Shown: positions 47,201 through 60,213 of the stretch, piece by piece
How the letters are laid out: the number at the start of each line of letters is the position of its first letter
Position numbering within the stretch: the stretch's first letter is position 1
Assembly (NCBI GenBank): GCA_032718565.1
Contig: JAVGVS010000019.1
Location: forward strand, 3,212,544-3,276,543
From: Distichodus sexfasciatus
Lineage: Eukaryota > Chordata > Actinopteri > Characiformes > Distichodontidae
Reading direction: 5' to 3'
DNA: 64,000 nt
Program-made: the position numbers and the translations under genes
Notes under the pieces: generated by a model
The model's database searches: none
The model's input: the letters and a program-made list of their open reading frames with translations, nothing else
Told to the model about the DNA's origin: nothing

Positions 47201-50200
47201 CAGACTGAAGACAGCACATATACACACACAAACTATCAAAAATCCACACGCATGCCATTAGTTTTACTACTTCCTACAAAGAAATTTAATAGCTGAATAT
47301 TTCAACATTGCCTTGGAAGGTTATTTTTGTACATTTACAACCCACCTTCATCATTCTTACAGACTGGACCAAGTTAGGACTTAGTACATAAGTTATTGCT
47401 CATGCTGCAAATAAGAGTTGTGACACAAGCAACTCCGAGTCGTTACGATGACGCAGAGCAAACGCGCCTTTTACAGCCATCTTTCGGCATAAAAAGTGCT
47501 GCTGACCACAAGTCGCCTGAACAGTGCAAAAAGCTGCGTTGTCCACTGCATAAAAAAGCGCCGGTATATTAGAGCGCCGCACAACAGTGTGTATATGAAT
47601 AAAACAGCGTAACAAATGCATGTTTTTACTGTCAATTGAGTAAAAATATAGAATAGATGCTTGTGTGTAGTGTTGCAGCCTCGACGGCCATCAAAACTTT
47701 GCATAGTGAACAAAAACTTTAAATATATAAAACAGATAAATATATAAATATTGATGTTGAAGCATTTTTAGTGTTTGGAATATGTCGAATGATCTTGGCA
47801 GCCCTAGTGAAATAAATATGAAGAAAAAATTTCTCACTTGAGGCTGTAGGTGTTCTGGAAGGCAGGCCACAACATGTGCAGCAGGTCTGAAGTGATGTGG
47901 CAGGAGGACAGGTTGAGTTCATCCAGCAGAAAGCTAGAAGGAGTGCATTCCAGCACCGAGCTGAGAACAAAGCACTTGAGCGGGGTCATGCGCACGGGGG
48001 ACAGGTTGACCACCTTCACGGACTGCAGCACTTCAGCGGTGAGCCGGGGGTTCTGCAGCTCGTACAGCAGGAACAGCACGTCCATCAGCTCCTCAGGAGG
48101 CTGCTGGATGCGAGTCTGCTTGATCAGTTGCTTCTTCAAGCTCCGGGTGATCTGCGACACGGTGGTGCTCTTGATGTCGCAGCCGAGCTGGTCCAGGAGT
48201 CTTCTGTTGCCGTAATGCAGGAGCCCTCCCATGAAGATGGGGTACAGCTCAAAAGAACGCGTGTCGGCTTCGTGTTCAGGCTGGGGGCCTTGCACTCCCA
48301 GCAGGCTTTGCTCCACCTGATCTAAGACGTCTTCGTTGTAGCTGTCCTCCGATCTGAACATTTCGGCAGCCATGGTGTTGGCAATGCGGCCCCGGCTGAG
48401 GTTGCTGACTCGCTCGAAAAGTTTGGGGAACAGCTTGACCAGGTTGAAAATGGCAAAGATCCTGAGAGGTAAGAATTTGGATAGGATGCTGAGCAAGCTG
48501 GTGATGTCTTCTCCTGCTTGTCCGATGACGACCGAAACCTCCTTGGTTACCTTCTCCAATGCGCTCTTGTTCTCACCGAGAACGACGTAAAGCGCGGCCA
48601 GGTATTCCTGCATTGCAGGGACAGCGAAGACGTAGCGTTTCTCATTGTTGTCACTCCCGTTTGCTTTGTGTTTGACGCAAGGGACCAAGAAGAAGTCCAG
48701 CACGTCGGTGCGAAACACCGCCAGCTGCTGGAGGTCTTCATCAGTTTTGGTCTTTCCGCCTATCCACTGTTCCAAATCGCTTTCGGAAAAAGAAGTTCGC
48801 TTCTTGCTGACTCCATCGAAAGCCAGTTTGCCGACAGTCCGAACCACGTAAAGCATTAACGAGGTCTGGTCTCGCAAAGGCACGTCCGCTTCCATGGCCA
48901 ACACCTCGCCACCAAAGTTGAGTCTCAGAAAGCTGGTGTAGATCCCCGAGAGTGTGCGGATAGGCGCCGTGGTGTTGGTGAAGTGCAAGAAGTGAAGGGT
49001 GGCGCAGGTCAGCCAGCAGTACGACGGAAGAAAGCAGGCGGCTGCTAACTGCCTGTCCCTTTGCAGGTTGAGGTACAGCATCTCCACCAGAGATTCCGCC
49101 TCCCTGTTTGGCTCCTCTTCGCTCTGCTGCAACAGGCGGCTCGTGAAGTAGGCCCTCTGGCGATCGGGGTCATTGAACCCACAAATTTGGGCGTAACGAC
49201 TCACGTACCTTTTGGGGACATGATCGACGGCTGACAGCCTGGTTGTGACCAAAATGCTGGCCTGAAAAAAAGATAAAAAACGGTTAAAGGTGCTTTGCAC
49301 ATCCTGAATTAACATTTGAGGTAAATGTGCCCGGTTGGTATATAAGTGGCAGAACTGACCAATAAATTGCTGTGCCAATATTTTTAAACATGGCATGATA
49401 CCACTTTTTTATGTCTGATATGATACCAATATTGTAAATTTGGATATCTGCCAAAACGACACCAATCCGAAACAGTCTTTTTAAACTGAAAATAATGCTT
49501 TAGAGATGTCTGAATACATGAATGAGATTATTCTGTTTTTAGACTTCATATTTCGAAATCAGCACTGGCCTTATGTCATCATGTTTAGTTATCTTGGTAA
49601 GGGCTCTTAAATAACTACAAATGAAAAAAACAGCTGATATATAATTATAGTCTTTTAAACACTTCAAATATCAAAAATCTGTGTCAGTCTTTAAAAAAAA
49701 GTCGTTCAGGCTCTGATATGTGGTTACAAAATACGCAAGCAAATAACTCATAATTTTCAGACAGGATGTTTTCCACAAACCTCGGGTAAGAGGTACTTCC
49801 TGAGCAGGTTAACAACAACAGCTGCAGCTGGCAGAGCCTCGTTGGGGTCGCTGCACAGTTCAGCCGAGCCGATCCTAAAGTCCAACTTCATCTTCTCCAT
49901 CCCGTTAAAGATGAAGAGCACATCTTTGGCCTGATTTATATCTCCGCTGAGGAACGGCGTCTTGCGGAGGTGCAAGTACTTTCTGCCCACAAGGTCTCGG
50001 AGCGACGTGGATTTGGACAAATTCGTAAGATCTTCACAAGAGAAAGGGATCACTAACTTAAACTGAGAGAGAGTCGACCCGGAGCACCAGTCCAAAACTA
50101 ACTTGCGAACCACTGTGCTCTTGCCAGTGCCAACAGCCCCATACAGCAGAACGTTAAGTCCTTGTTCCTGCTGCCCACTCTCAGTGGGGTCGAAGAGTTG

Positions 50201-53200
50201 CTCGACCGTAAGAGAATTGCTCACTGCTGTATTTCCCCTAAATGGACTCATTGAATATCCCTTTCCGTCTTCTGGGTTCTTCTCCTGAATTAGTGGCTCT
50301 ATGTGCATGGTCTCAGGAGAAAAGTAGTCCCCAAACTGCTTCTCCTCCCGGGGCAAGTGGCTGAACCACAGTTTTAATCTTTGCTTGTGGATCTCTACAG
50401 GATCTGCAGGTCAAAAATAAAGACAAAGTTCAAGTTATGATTATGTCGTTTCTCCTGCAGTGGTGGTGGTGCCATAGTTGGGAACCAGTGAGTACCGGCC
50501 CGCATTTCCACTGACTTAAGAGCCCAGCAGGACGTGGGTGACGACACTGTGACCGCGTCACACACCAAGCCTACTACACAAACCAACATAGGGGAACACG
50601 CCTTGGTGCTTTCAGATGCTGCTCCAGTTTGGCAGCATACATTTAAATAACCAAAGAAATCAAAGGATAGTGAAAAGGATGTCAATATAACTTAACATCA
50701 AGGGTGTCCATTTTTGATCCTCGAGGGCAGGCATCGTGGAGGATTTCCATCATAACTGGTGAGTCAATTCTCGTGAACTTCTACCCGAGACAAGGGGTCA
50801 ATGTTCTGAATCTAGTATGATGGAAAACCTCCAGGACTTCGTCCCTCCAGGACAACACTGACTTACATTAAACAGAAATCTTCCGTAAAGGTACAATAAG
50901 CTTCAGTGAAGTTCCAGCTCACCTGAGATGGAGGAGGCAGAACAAAACCACCTCTTACTGAAATCAGGAGATGAACTTATCATCTTCATCTGATCACTCC
51001 ATCCACTTCTATAAGGGTTTCTCCACTTGCTGAAAAGAATAAATTGGGGAACAGCACTAAAACACTACTGGACTAGAATTATAGTGCTGGTATTAAATTT
51101 TTAGAACAAAACAGTTGAAATAAGATCACATAACATAATGGTTTGAGTTTGTAATAACAATAATAAATGAATGAGTGAATAAATATATTTCTGTGAATAC
51201 TCTTCAAGACTGATTCTTATGATATTGCAGATAATTAAGTAACAATTTTATTTTACATCGGTCTCTCTTCCTGTCCACACAGGTAGCCTGCAGAAGTTCA
51301 CATTTTGGATAATAGCAGGCAGTACTCATGCCTCATCATGTGGCTTACTGGAGAGGATATAGAAGCTTTTGGCAAGTGCCAACTTAAAGTATTGCCCTGT
51401 TGCTTAATTTCATGATTGGCTGTACCCTTTTCCCTGACCCTGCTTGATTTTAAAGACTTGGCTGTTTAATGGTTGTAACTTTACCATTAGTTTGTGTGAC
51501 ATTTCAGGTAAACAATCTTACATTTTTCCTTTTTGGATACTGTTTTCCTAAACAATTTTTTATAATAAATTCCTCATTTATAGTACTTCTGTGGCCTTTA
51601 CTATGGCTACATTATATGTAGTGTGTGCTACATAACAGCTTTAATAATGTGATAGTTTTGGATTACGTTTCTACTCAGTGAGCTTGATGTGAGCTATTTG
51701 GTCACCATAAATAGGATTAGATTTTTTGTTGTGACTCATGTAGAATTTTGTTCTGAGTCTAATAAGATGACTAATACTGAAAAGACAGCACTAAACTATC
51801 TAATATTCACTGTTTGTCAGCATTAAGTAATTGATGTGTAAAATAAAGATTTCCAGTCCATGCTTGTAACACAGCTTAATTTTCATATGACCAAAGAAAC
51901 AATACTGTATGCTATTAATACAGTGCCTACGGCCTCAATCCTGTTTTTGAATAGCATTTGCACAAGTCTTAACATGAGAATATCTTACTGGTGGAGTAAT
52001 AGAGCTTCTGTATTCCGAACGCCATCTAAGTCTCCCAGGGGCAGGCTGACAGCAACCTCTATTAAATGTAAGAATTAGAATGTAAAACATTACACTTACA
52101 TACAAATCAGTATTTTTTTTTATATAAAAGAGCGGAATCATTTTAAAGAGACAAGTACCTTTATGTGTAACACTTGGGTGTGGTACATCATTTTTGACTC
52201 TGTATGATCTCCTACTAATAACTCTTGTTCCTGTTCTCCTCCCGAATCGCCACATCTTGTTCTTCAAGACCCCTCCTAAAAGTACATAATTTTAATAAAA
52301 TATATCTATACATGCATTTAGGAAAAGTACTGCACTCCATTTAATAGTTGAGGGAGAAAATCGAATCCTCCCTTTTCCTATACTGAAGTCAAAGTTCTGT
52401 GACATTAAACTGAGAATACAGAAAGTTTATGACAAATTATGGAATTATGAGATCTTTCAACACTTCATGCATGATGTGTCATGTCTGCACATATTTTCAT
52501 AATTAGACTGGGTGTTAACTTAAGTACAATTCTTGCACCTTTAGTTAGTCTCAATCATACCATATTGCAACTTTTCTGAAAACTGCCACTGTTTACTCTT
52601 GAATAAACCAGCATATATTAAAATATATAGAGACATTTAAGTAATCTAAGTGTAGAAAAGGTTGATTATTCTACATTTTCAATATTTTAGAAATGTCTGT
52701 ATGAGTAAATCCAGACACAATTAAACAAAATTTAAGCATCAATAATAAAATAACATTCTACAATAAACTTGTGTATATTTAAATAGAATTTAACCATCCA
52801 TTTTAAAGGTCATCTTAGATTATAAGTAGGCTATACACATTTAAATAGAAATATGAAAGTGATCTTAGTGTATAATAATAGCTGCAAACGTTGTATCAAA
52901 ATATTACAATAGTATTAGTCATCAAAAAACCTTAAATCATTTAAACAGAACGTATACATCAATATTGAAGTCACATTAGTTTGGAATAAGGCTGCATAAA
53001 TATAAACAGAATATTACCATTATTATAAAAAGTAAGGGTAGTCTTGAATACAGCTGCACTAAATATTAAACACACCTTAGTCTAGAAAGTGCTTTGCTAT
53101 ATACATTTAAATGGAATATAAACAATCAATAATAAAGTATATTTCGGCTGAAATAGAACTGCACACTAAAACAGAATCACTTATACCGAATTAACATTAG

Positions 53201-53701
53201 TCTACCTTTGAACTGAATATAACTAGAAATATTAAACCAACAGGCTGGAATAAAGCTGCCCTCGCTGAAATAGATCATATTCATCAATATTAGTCTAACC
53301 GTCGGTGTGTTTATGAAAAATATAGTTAATATCTAATACATGCCATAACGACCACTCGTGAAGTGTTGACATGAAGCTAACGTCAAATTAGCATGAGTTA
53401 GCTCACTGTTTGCCAAGTTCGGCGTTTATATAGCATTATACAGGAATCGAACACGGCGACCACGATACTCCACAAATTTACTGACCGGAGAATGTTTGCT
53501 AACGTCAGAAATAATCTTTAATGACCTAATAACATGAAAATAGACACTACAGTAGTGAAGAAGACAGTATCTCCTCCTCCACTGTCTCTGATCACAAACA
53601 TAACGTTTTGACGCGAAGGCGCCGCGAACTTGCAAAGTGGCGCGATTTCATACATACAGAATAAATGTTTGAAGCTTACCAACGCTCGAACATATTTTCA
53701 T
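44221..53701 (-). CDS. nlrx1: NLR family member X1 (mitochondrial NACHT-LRR protein), complete
   Basis: Coding exons 5'->3': 53701-53680, 52275-52159, 52058-51989, 51029-50923, 50403-49781, 49261-47838, 47204-47118, 45328-45077, 44560-44221. All phases join, giving 1013 residues (human 975). NLRX1 is a mitochondrial NLR that tunes MAVS, NF-kB, ROS and mitophagy signalling. The N-terminus is Arg-rich and almost free of acidic residues (MWRFGRRTGTRVISRRSYRV), as a mitochondrial presequence should be. It is followed by LWFSHLPREEKQFGDYF, Walker A GAVGTGKST at about 194-202, LLRKYLLPE|ASILVTTR, the long helical region, and C-terminal LRRs (LKKLSLMHTGLGDNAACELA, LEELNVAYNNIGDAAALTL). The 22-nt first coding exon (MKICSSV) is in frame with Met at 52255, which is an alternative start. 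Introns are clean except for LINE tails between exons 7 and 8. Confidence 0.93.
45640..46140 (+). repeat. two LINE 3' tails
   Basis: The first ends GAATTTCCCCTTGGGATTAA at about 45881-45900, followed by AATAAAGTTTCTTTC. The second ends GACAAATAAAGAATCTTGAA, then (TCTTGAA)n and TCTATCTATC near 46096-46144. Both are typical of fish L2/Rex-type LINE ends. They lie in the nlrx1 intron between exons 7 and 8. Confidence 0.6.
46632..46785. mobile_element. mariner/Tc1-like MITE
   Basis: 154 bp flanked by TA on both sides. Inverted ends: CAGTACTATGCTAAAATCTTGAG and, read inverted, CAGTACTGTGCAAAAGTCTTGAG (three mismatches in 23). No transposase is encoded. Confidence 0.75.
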
Positions 53702-53760
53702 TTCAGCTTAAACTTGCACTTTCCAGTCTGTCAGGAGGAGGTTAAAAGAGTCACTGAATG
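53340..53760. promoter_or_regulatory. nlrx1 promoter and first-exon region
   Basis: CpG-enriched stretch around the first coding exon (53701-53680) and the start of intron 1, in an AT-rich setting. The transcription start is not mapped. Confidence 0.45.
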
Positions 53761-54621
53761 GGTTTGACTGAACTTCCTGATCCTAAAATAAAAGCTTCTT
53801 TCTGTTCCCTGATTTCGCCCTGAGACGCCTAAATATCACTATTGTTTTTAACATAAGACGCCATCTTGATAAGCTGATACACATCAGGAACAGTGGATGG
53901 GTGTAAATGTCAGTTTTTTATTTATCACAAAGCATGTGATTACAGTGACTAAGAAAGAGAGGAGGAGTGTCAAACAGAAAGATACTGATATGCTGAAAAG
54001 TATATGCATGTGCTGAAAGGTCTTCAGGTTCAGTGTGGACTACAGGCGAAAACTAGACTTTAAACTAGACAATATATTCAGGTGATAAATTGCTAGTATA
54101 AATGCATAAGAAAAAGTGCAATATTTGCTACAGGACTGTGATTTGTTAGAGGAAACTGTAATCCAGACTGACTTGCATTTCCTAATTACAGATAAGGTCT
54201 CCCCGGAGCAATTTAGGATTAATTGTCTTGCTCATTAGACAGTCTTGCTTTTTAGGTTCTCCTGGGAATATCTACATGATCGTCAACACAGAGCTTCAGT
54301 CATGCAGTACACTAAGGTGTCATTGACATAATGCACTATTTGGATCATTCCAATCATGTTTAGGAGATTTTTGAAGTATCTGCATTTTGCTATGGAGTAT
54401 GGTGAGGAAAATGTCAATACACTGCAACATCCCGACAATATTACAGTCCAATATCACCAGAGAACTACTTGGAGTCTCCTGTATCCAAATGAAAGCAACA
54501 CAGTGTAACAAATTGATTTGGCAATAATGAATATTGGTTTCCTGAGCTGACACAGTCTGGACTCATTTACAGTGCAATTTGGAGATATGACTTGAAAAAC
54601 CATGTAAAGTTATGACACAGT
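53761..54621. other. intergenic region between nlrx1 and abcg4
   Basis: About 0.9 kb between the nlrx1 5' end and the abcg4 3' end. It contains a SINE-family fragment on the minus strand at 54165-54265 (CCGGAGCAATTTAGGATTAA variants) and nothing else recognisable. Confidence 0.5.
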
Positions 54622-54627
54622 TTTATT
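54622..54627 (-). terminator. poly(A) signal for abcg4
   Basis: AATAAA on the minus strand, 145 bases past the abcg4 stop. Confidence 0.55.
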
Positions 54628-54771
54628 TACTCTCATGCACAGAAAATATAATTTGTAACTTGGGGTTTACAGCCTTGCTTAGGACCCCAATGGTGGATGT
54701 AAGTCTCTCCTGGCATTGAAACCCCAGGCTTCTGTCTCTTGTTCCACAACGCTATACTAACACCAACCACC

Positions 54772-57700
54772 CTATCGCTCAGACTTGACTTTGTACCGCA
54801 GAACCAGGTACGTGGCCAGTCTGAAGATGAGGAAGAAGATTCCCAGAATGATGAAGTCCATGTAGAGCTTGGCATCCTCTACATCTAACAATTGTAGAAC
54901 TTCTTCAGGCCTCTGGAACTTGCAAACCTTGCCTGGGCATTCTAACTCAGTGCGGTTCATTCCATAGATGGATAGGATCACCCCTTCAAAACCATATCTG
55001 GCAAATGAAAATACTGGTGTCAGCCCTGAATTGGTGGGTATTGGTTAAGATTTTTTAGGCTTTGAAATATGATGTACCTAACATATGAGACGTAAGAACT
55101 CCACTGCAGATACTTTGGAATGGTGTCAAAGTTGACAAAGAAGCCAGAAAACAGGAGCACTGGAATGGCTGTGACAGGACCCACAAAGGTTGCCACCTAT
55201 AAAAAAGGCATCTCATAAATAGATATAATAATGTATTAACAATTATTAATAATTTATTTAAAAGAAAAATAGGACTAAAGACATGCTAGAAATATTTCAC
55301 ACATCATATGTGTGTTAACATATGATCTTTAAAATCTTTCCTTATCATTGAAATATTTTACCTGTAGAGAGGTAGAAGCAGCACCAACAAGGAGCCCCAG
55401 AGACTGAGCTACTAGGGCAGTGCAAATGGACAAAGCCATAAAAAGCATGTAGCGGCCTGCCTCTGGAGGTTGCTCAGTCATCCAGTACACAATACTACAG
55501 TACATGATAGGACAAATGACCTGAGAGAAAAGTAAAATTCATAAGAAAATCCTGAAGGCTCATATAATCAAAGTAAAGAACATTTTTATAAAGATCATAA
55601 GTGCCTCTAGTCCCTGTTGCCTTTCATTATAGCATGCCACCTGTGTGATTGTACTATGCTGAAATGCCACCCTTCTGTTCCCATTGTCAACCCATTTACA
55701 GCACATGAGCAATTCAAGGAGGCTCAGACATGCACTCACCTGGAACGGAATGTCAGCCATTGTCTTGGCAAGATAGTAGGCCTTTAGACTGTACCAGTAA
55801 TTCAAGTGTTCCCTCAAAAACACAGCCATTTCAATAGGAACTGAAAAGAAGTTAAACAACATTTGTGTATAGAGTACCTGCAACACATACTTATGTTAAA
55901 ATACTTATACTTAAGTGAAATAAAGATTACTTACACTGACAAATGTACAAAAGCATATGATATTAACAGTACTTATTAAAAGTGTTTTTCCAGTATTAGT
56001 AAATATTAAAGATAACAAGAAATTACAAAAATGGTGAGGACTAAACTGTGGCACAAATCATTATCATATGATGAGATGTGGTGGCAGAGAATTTCTAGTG
56101 TTAACAATGTCCAATCCAAGAACACAGTACTCAAAATGATGCTTAGTTACAGTAATACATTACAATTACTTAAATATGATACATTCACTCCAATACGCTA
56201 TTGGACACAGTTGGGCTTAAAGTCAAAGTGATGATCAATCTCAGTAGAATAAGAAATCTACAGTATACACTGTTTTTGGCTTTTCTAAATCGAGTTTTAC
56301 GTTATTACTCTTTCCATCCTTTGCTGCCTACTCACATGTTAGTACTGTAGGCATGAGAGCTCCAAACATGATGAAGAGCATTGAGAAAAAGAGGAATCCA
56401 GTGTTGTTAAATACTTTACTGGCATCATTTCCAATGTTGAGGTAAAGCAGACCTATGAGCACTCCAATGGTAATGTGTGACATTAGTCGCAAGTGTGTCA
56501 ATACCTGACAAGAGAAGTAAAGGTTTTTAATCAATATATTTGTGCTACATCTGTTACACAACAAGCAACTTTGGCTGAGAAGTTGGGAAGATACAATATA
56601 ATGCAATTCACATACTTGATCCCTACATATTGTTATAAATGTTCTCTTGAAGAGGATGCAGAACTGAGTCAAACTGCTTGTTGCAAAAGTGTGACTCTCA
56701 ACATAGGTGGAGTCCTTTTGGGTAAAAGAGAATGCAACAAGCAAACATTATATCAGGGCACATTTAATGGTAATGTGACTTCATACATAGTCAGTTGTCA
56801 GTTGTCACTCACTTTGGCACATTGTTCAAGGCAGGAGTTTGAAGTCTCCATTTTTCCACAGCAGTTCTTTTTCTCCTCAACAGTGCAAATTCCACTTCGG
56901 ACAGCTTCAAATAAAACTGGGTTCAGGTCTCCGTACTCTCCTGATGCCACTTCTATGACTGAAAACCAAAGCAATCAGGGAAAATACAATTTGGGCAATT
57001 AAGGACAGAAAAACATACTGGTGTAAACTCACTGAAATCTGCCGGGTTATGGTATGTGGGACAGTGCAGCCCCAGGGTTCTCAGATATGGGATGAGGTAT
57101 GGCACAGTGCCCTTATATATACACTGGCCCTGACTGAGGATATAGAGCTGCAGAGACCAAGAGAATTGGAATGAGATATTTAAGGAATGTATACACCATT
57201 TCTTGTAGAACTGAAACAACTTCAACACCTTATCAAACATCTCAAAGAGTTTGGCACTGGGTTGGTGGATGGTGCAGATGATAGTACGTCCACCCTGGGC
57301 CAGTGACTTCATTAACGAAACCACTTGAAAACTTGAGGCACTGTCCAGACCACTGTCAAAGCAGAGAAAGAAAAGGAAGAGAGAAAGAGAGACAAAAAGA
57401 AGGAGACATGCATCATCAAAATCTTTTGGTATTATTTAGGCAGGATCAACACAATGGTAAGGTTTATATTTCATGATGGTGTTTATGATGCTCACCTGGT
57501 TGGCTCATCGAAGAACATGATTGGAGGGTTATTCACCAGCTCAAGGGCAATTGCAAGCCTCTTACACTGTCCTCCAGAAAGAGAGGCGGTACGAATATGA
57601 GCACATGCATGTAGTCCCAGGGCTGTGAGAATTTCTCTAACCTTTCAAAGAGCAACAAAAATATACTGAAATAATTAGAGAGAAAATAATGTTTTAGAAA

Positions 57701-60213
57701 TAATTTAATTGGCGTTAACAATCAATGTTAAGAAGCATGTATTTTGCTTGTTTTACTAGTAATTACTAATTTCAAGAAACACATGAGTAAATTTTTTTTT
57801 CTAAAAATCATTTTAAAAATAATTTTTAAAAGGAGCAGATTTTTACATATACCAGTCCTTAAGTGTCAGGTTAAAAAAAGTTTATTTACTGACAAAATTA
57901 AAGGACAATATATACCAAATAATGACTGTTGTCTTTAGAAATACGCTGTAGTAAAAAACACTTTAATTATAATTGTAGTCAGGTAGAAAATGAAAGTATT
58001 TAGTATTTCATAATATTTAGTGTAAGTACAAAGTACTCAGAGTAATGAAAAAAATAAAAAGTACAGTGGTACAATTTCTCAGGTACTTTCCATCACTGAT
58101 AAAGTGAAAATTTGAGTCGCATGTTCATTTTATAGTCAAAAAGTTAAAGAAATGTTACTTACCAGCTTGTTTTTCACCTCAGAGTTTTCATTAAGTTTCA
58201 GATGGGCGGACACCTGGGAGAGTAAAAAGTACAATCTGAATACTTCATAAACGTTTTCATTGCCATGCAGTCTATAATTAGGCACAGAGCTTAATGATTT
58301 TAATGATTTTATTTTTGGACCAGTTTCTGTTTGTTTTTGGTTGCTTAAAAAAAAACAACAACAAAATAATACATACACGTAAAATACATATGCACCCATA
58401 AATAATAATACATGTCCATATGGACTTATTGACTGAAAAGGAGTAGCTCAGTTCACCTAACTTTTTAGGTGATTTACAATATGCAACACTTTCATGCCTA
58501 GGTTTAGCAATTATCAAGTTAAACTAAGTGTAATATCACACGATTTATACTAGCAAAATGTAGGCAGTAGGGGGCATCTTATGTCACTTTGTGTTTTACA
58601 CTTAGTCCATCTCACCATCATGGCCTCCTGAGCTGTAAGGTGTGGTAGCAGCTTGTCTTCCTGCATGATGTAACATGACATTTTGCGAAAGGTGCGCAGG
58701 TCTCTGGGCTTTCTGTTGACCAGGATCTGCCCCGTCATCCCAGTTTGCCTAAGACAATTTGCCACAGAGAGGGAACCTTTCATATTCTGAAATTTGTGGA
58801 CGCAAACATACTCAATATTTTCCTCACCTGTAGCCGGCTAGGATGTTCATCAGAGTGGACTTGCCAGCCCCCGAGGGTCCCATGATCCCAATCAACTCCC
58901 GGCTACAAAATTTCCCAGAAAGACATTTGAGTAAAGCCTTGTAACCTGCAGGGATACAGAGTACATGTGCAAAGTCACACTGTTCTCTTTTGACATAAAT
59001 GGAACATGGCCACATAATCCCATCAAATACAAAGAAAAGAGGTATGGTTTAATCCGTGAACCCCATGACTGTATTACATATTTTCTGTAAAGCTGAGAAA
59101 GTAGAAATTCTGTGTATGTGGGTGCAAAGGAGAGTTAAAGTTACAGTATTTTTAGTTAACTTGAAAGTGAATCTTATTCCAAGGTTGTCAGAATTTAACC
59201 TTTTTTTAAAGCCAGATCAAGCCTTCCAGCAACTGTTCTCCCTCTTTTGCTCTAGATTTAAGAGTATCATTTGTCACATACATAGCTGTATAAGTATGTA
59301 GTGAGAGGTACGCTGGTGTGTTCCCAAGACTATGAAAACAAATTTGAATAGAAGTTTGCAAATAGATTATATTAATGAGAAATTAGAAAAAAAAAAAAAT
59401 CTAGGAAGTAATGAGCAAATAATAAAATATATACTGTATATAGAAAAATAAATATATGTGATTCCCTTATTCTGCACTTTACATAATCTTTGCTGAGCTG
59501 CTTCTGGATGATCACCCAAGTTCCAAGCTTGCCTCACCGGTGGCCTTATCCCTTTACGTTTCAGTCAGAAATGAACTGACACTAGATTAACTTGATCTTG
59601 AGTTGACTTCGTTCAGGTTCATCTAGGGACTTTATTTTTTAGCTCCTTATCCACACCTCATGGCTCAAAGAGTTAAGCCATTTCAAAAGCTTTCTATTAA
59701 TGGGATCAAAGTATGAGAAACGCTTCTATTTCTAATTGAGTGATTATTGGTGTGATGTAAGAAGGAAAATCAGAGAGGATAGAAGTTCCCTAGAGATGCT
59801 GACTGCAGCATTCAGCTCCATGAAGTCCTAAAGCTTGACAAGCACAACATATGCATCTCGGTTCTAATATGCTCTGAATGCGTATGGATAAATATGATCT
59901 TACTGTTATTGAGCTACAAAAGTAACTATAATTAGTCATTTTTTATGAGACTGTTGTGAGAGATGGATCTCTAACCTTGTTTATTCCAGCATGTTCCTTT
60001 ACTGATGGTGTAACACAGATCAGAGAACTCTAGATCTACAGCAGAACGTTTGGGGAGGTGTGAGAACCTCTGAGCTTCAGTGATCTGGTTCCCCATCTTC
60101 TTCAGATGTGTTAGCAACGGTGCTTCTTGGTGCTGAGTGTGTACACCCCCATTACACAGGCTCTCCTCCATAGCAATATTGACAAATCCCAGATCAGATG
60201 TCTTCTCTGCCAT
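54772..60213 (-). CDS. abcg4: ATP-binding cassette subfamily G member 4 (sterol half-transporter), complete
   Basis: Coding exons 5'->3': 60213-59976, 58945-58828, 58748-58616, 58213-58163, 57641-57496, 57352-57229, 57147-57033, 56958-56813, 56714-56616, 56504-56336, 55840-55740, 55520-55362, 55196-55078, 54997-54772. All phases join, giving 647 residues (human ABCG4 646). ABCG4 is a membrane half-transporter that dimerises and exports sterols, mainly in brain. Visible features are THLKKMGNQITEAQRFSHLP, Walker A GPSGAGKST (102-110), signature LSGGQ (201-205), Walker B IMFFDEPTSGLDS (221-233), H-loop His258, NPADFIIEVASGEYGDLNP, six hydrophobic segments from VLIGLLYLNIG onward, and the C-terminus YLVLRYKVKSER. 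Residue 206 is Cys where ABCG1/4 have Arg. ABCG1 is the nearest alternative, but the N-terminus and C-terminus fit ABCG4. A splice acceptor 9 nt upstream of the ATG implies an unseen 5' noncoding exon to the right. Confidence 0.95.
57935..58105. repeat. fragment of the hAT-like element family in abcg4 intron 4
   Basis: TAAGTACAAAGTACTCAGAG and TCTCAGGTACTTTCCATCACTG resemble the sub-terminal motifs of the element at 32712-33551; a similar piece is at 38370-38480. Confidence 0.35.

Noticed and set aside
47897..48325. A 142-codon plus-strand frame inside nlrx1
   Set aside because: Antisense shadow of the 1424-nt nlrx1 coding exon, which is conserved on the minus strand.
53426..53635. Minus-strand frame in nlrx1 intron 1 with a basic start
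   Set aside because: It lies between the first exon donor and the exon 2 acceptor, lacks splice support and shows no family similarity.
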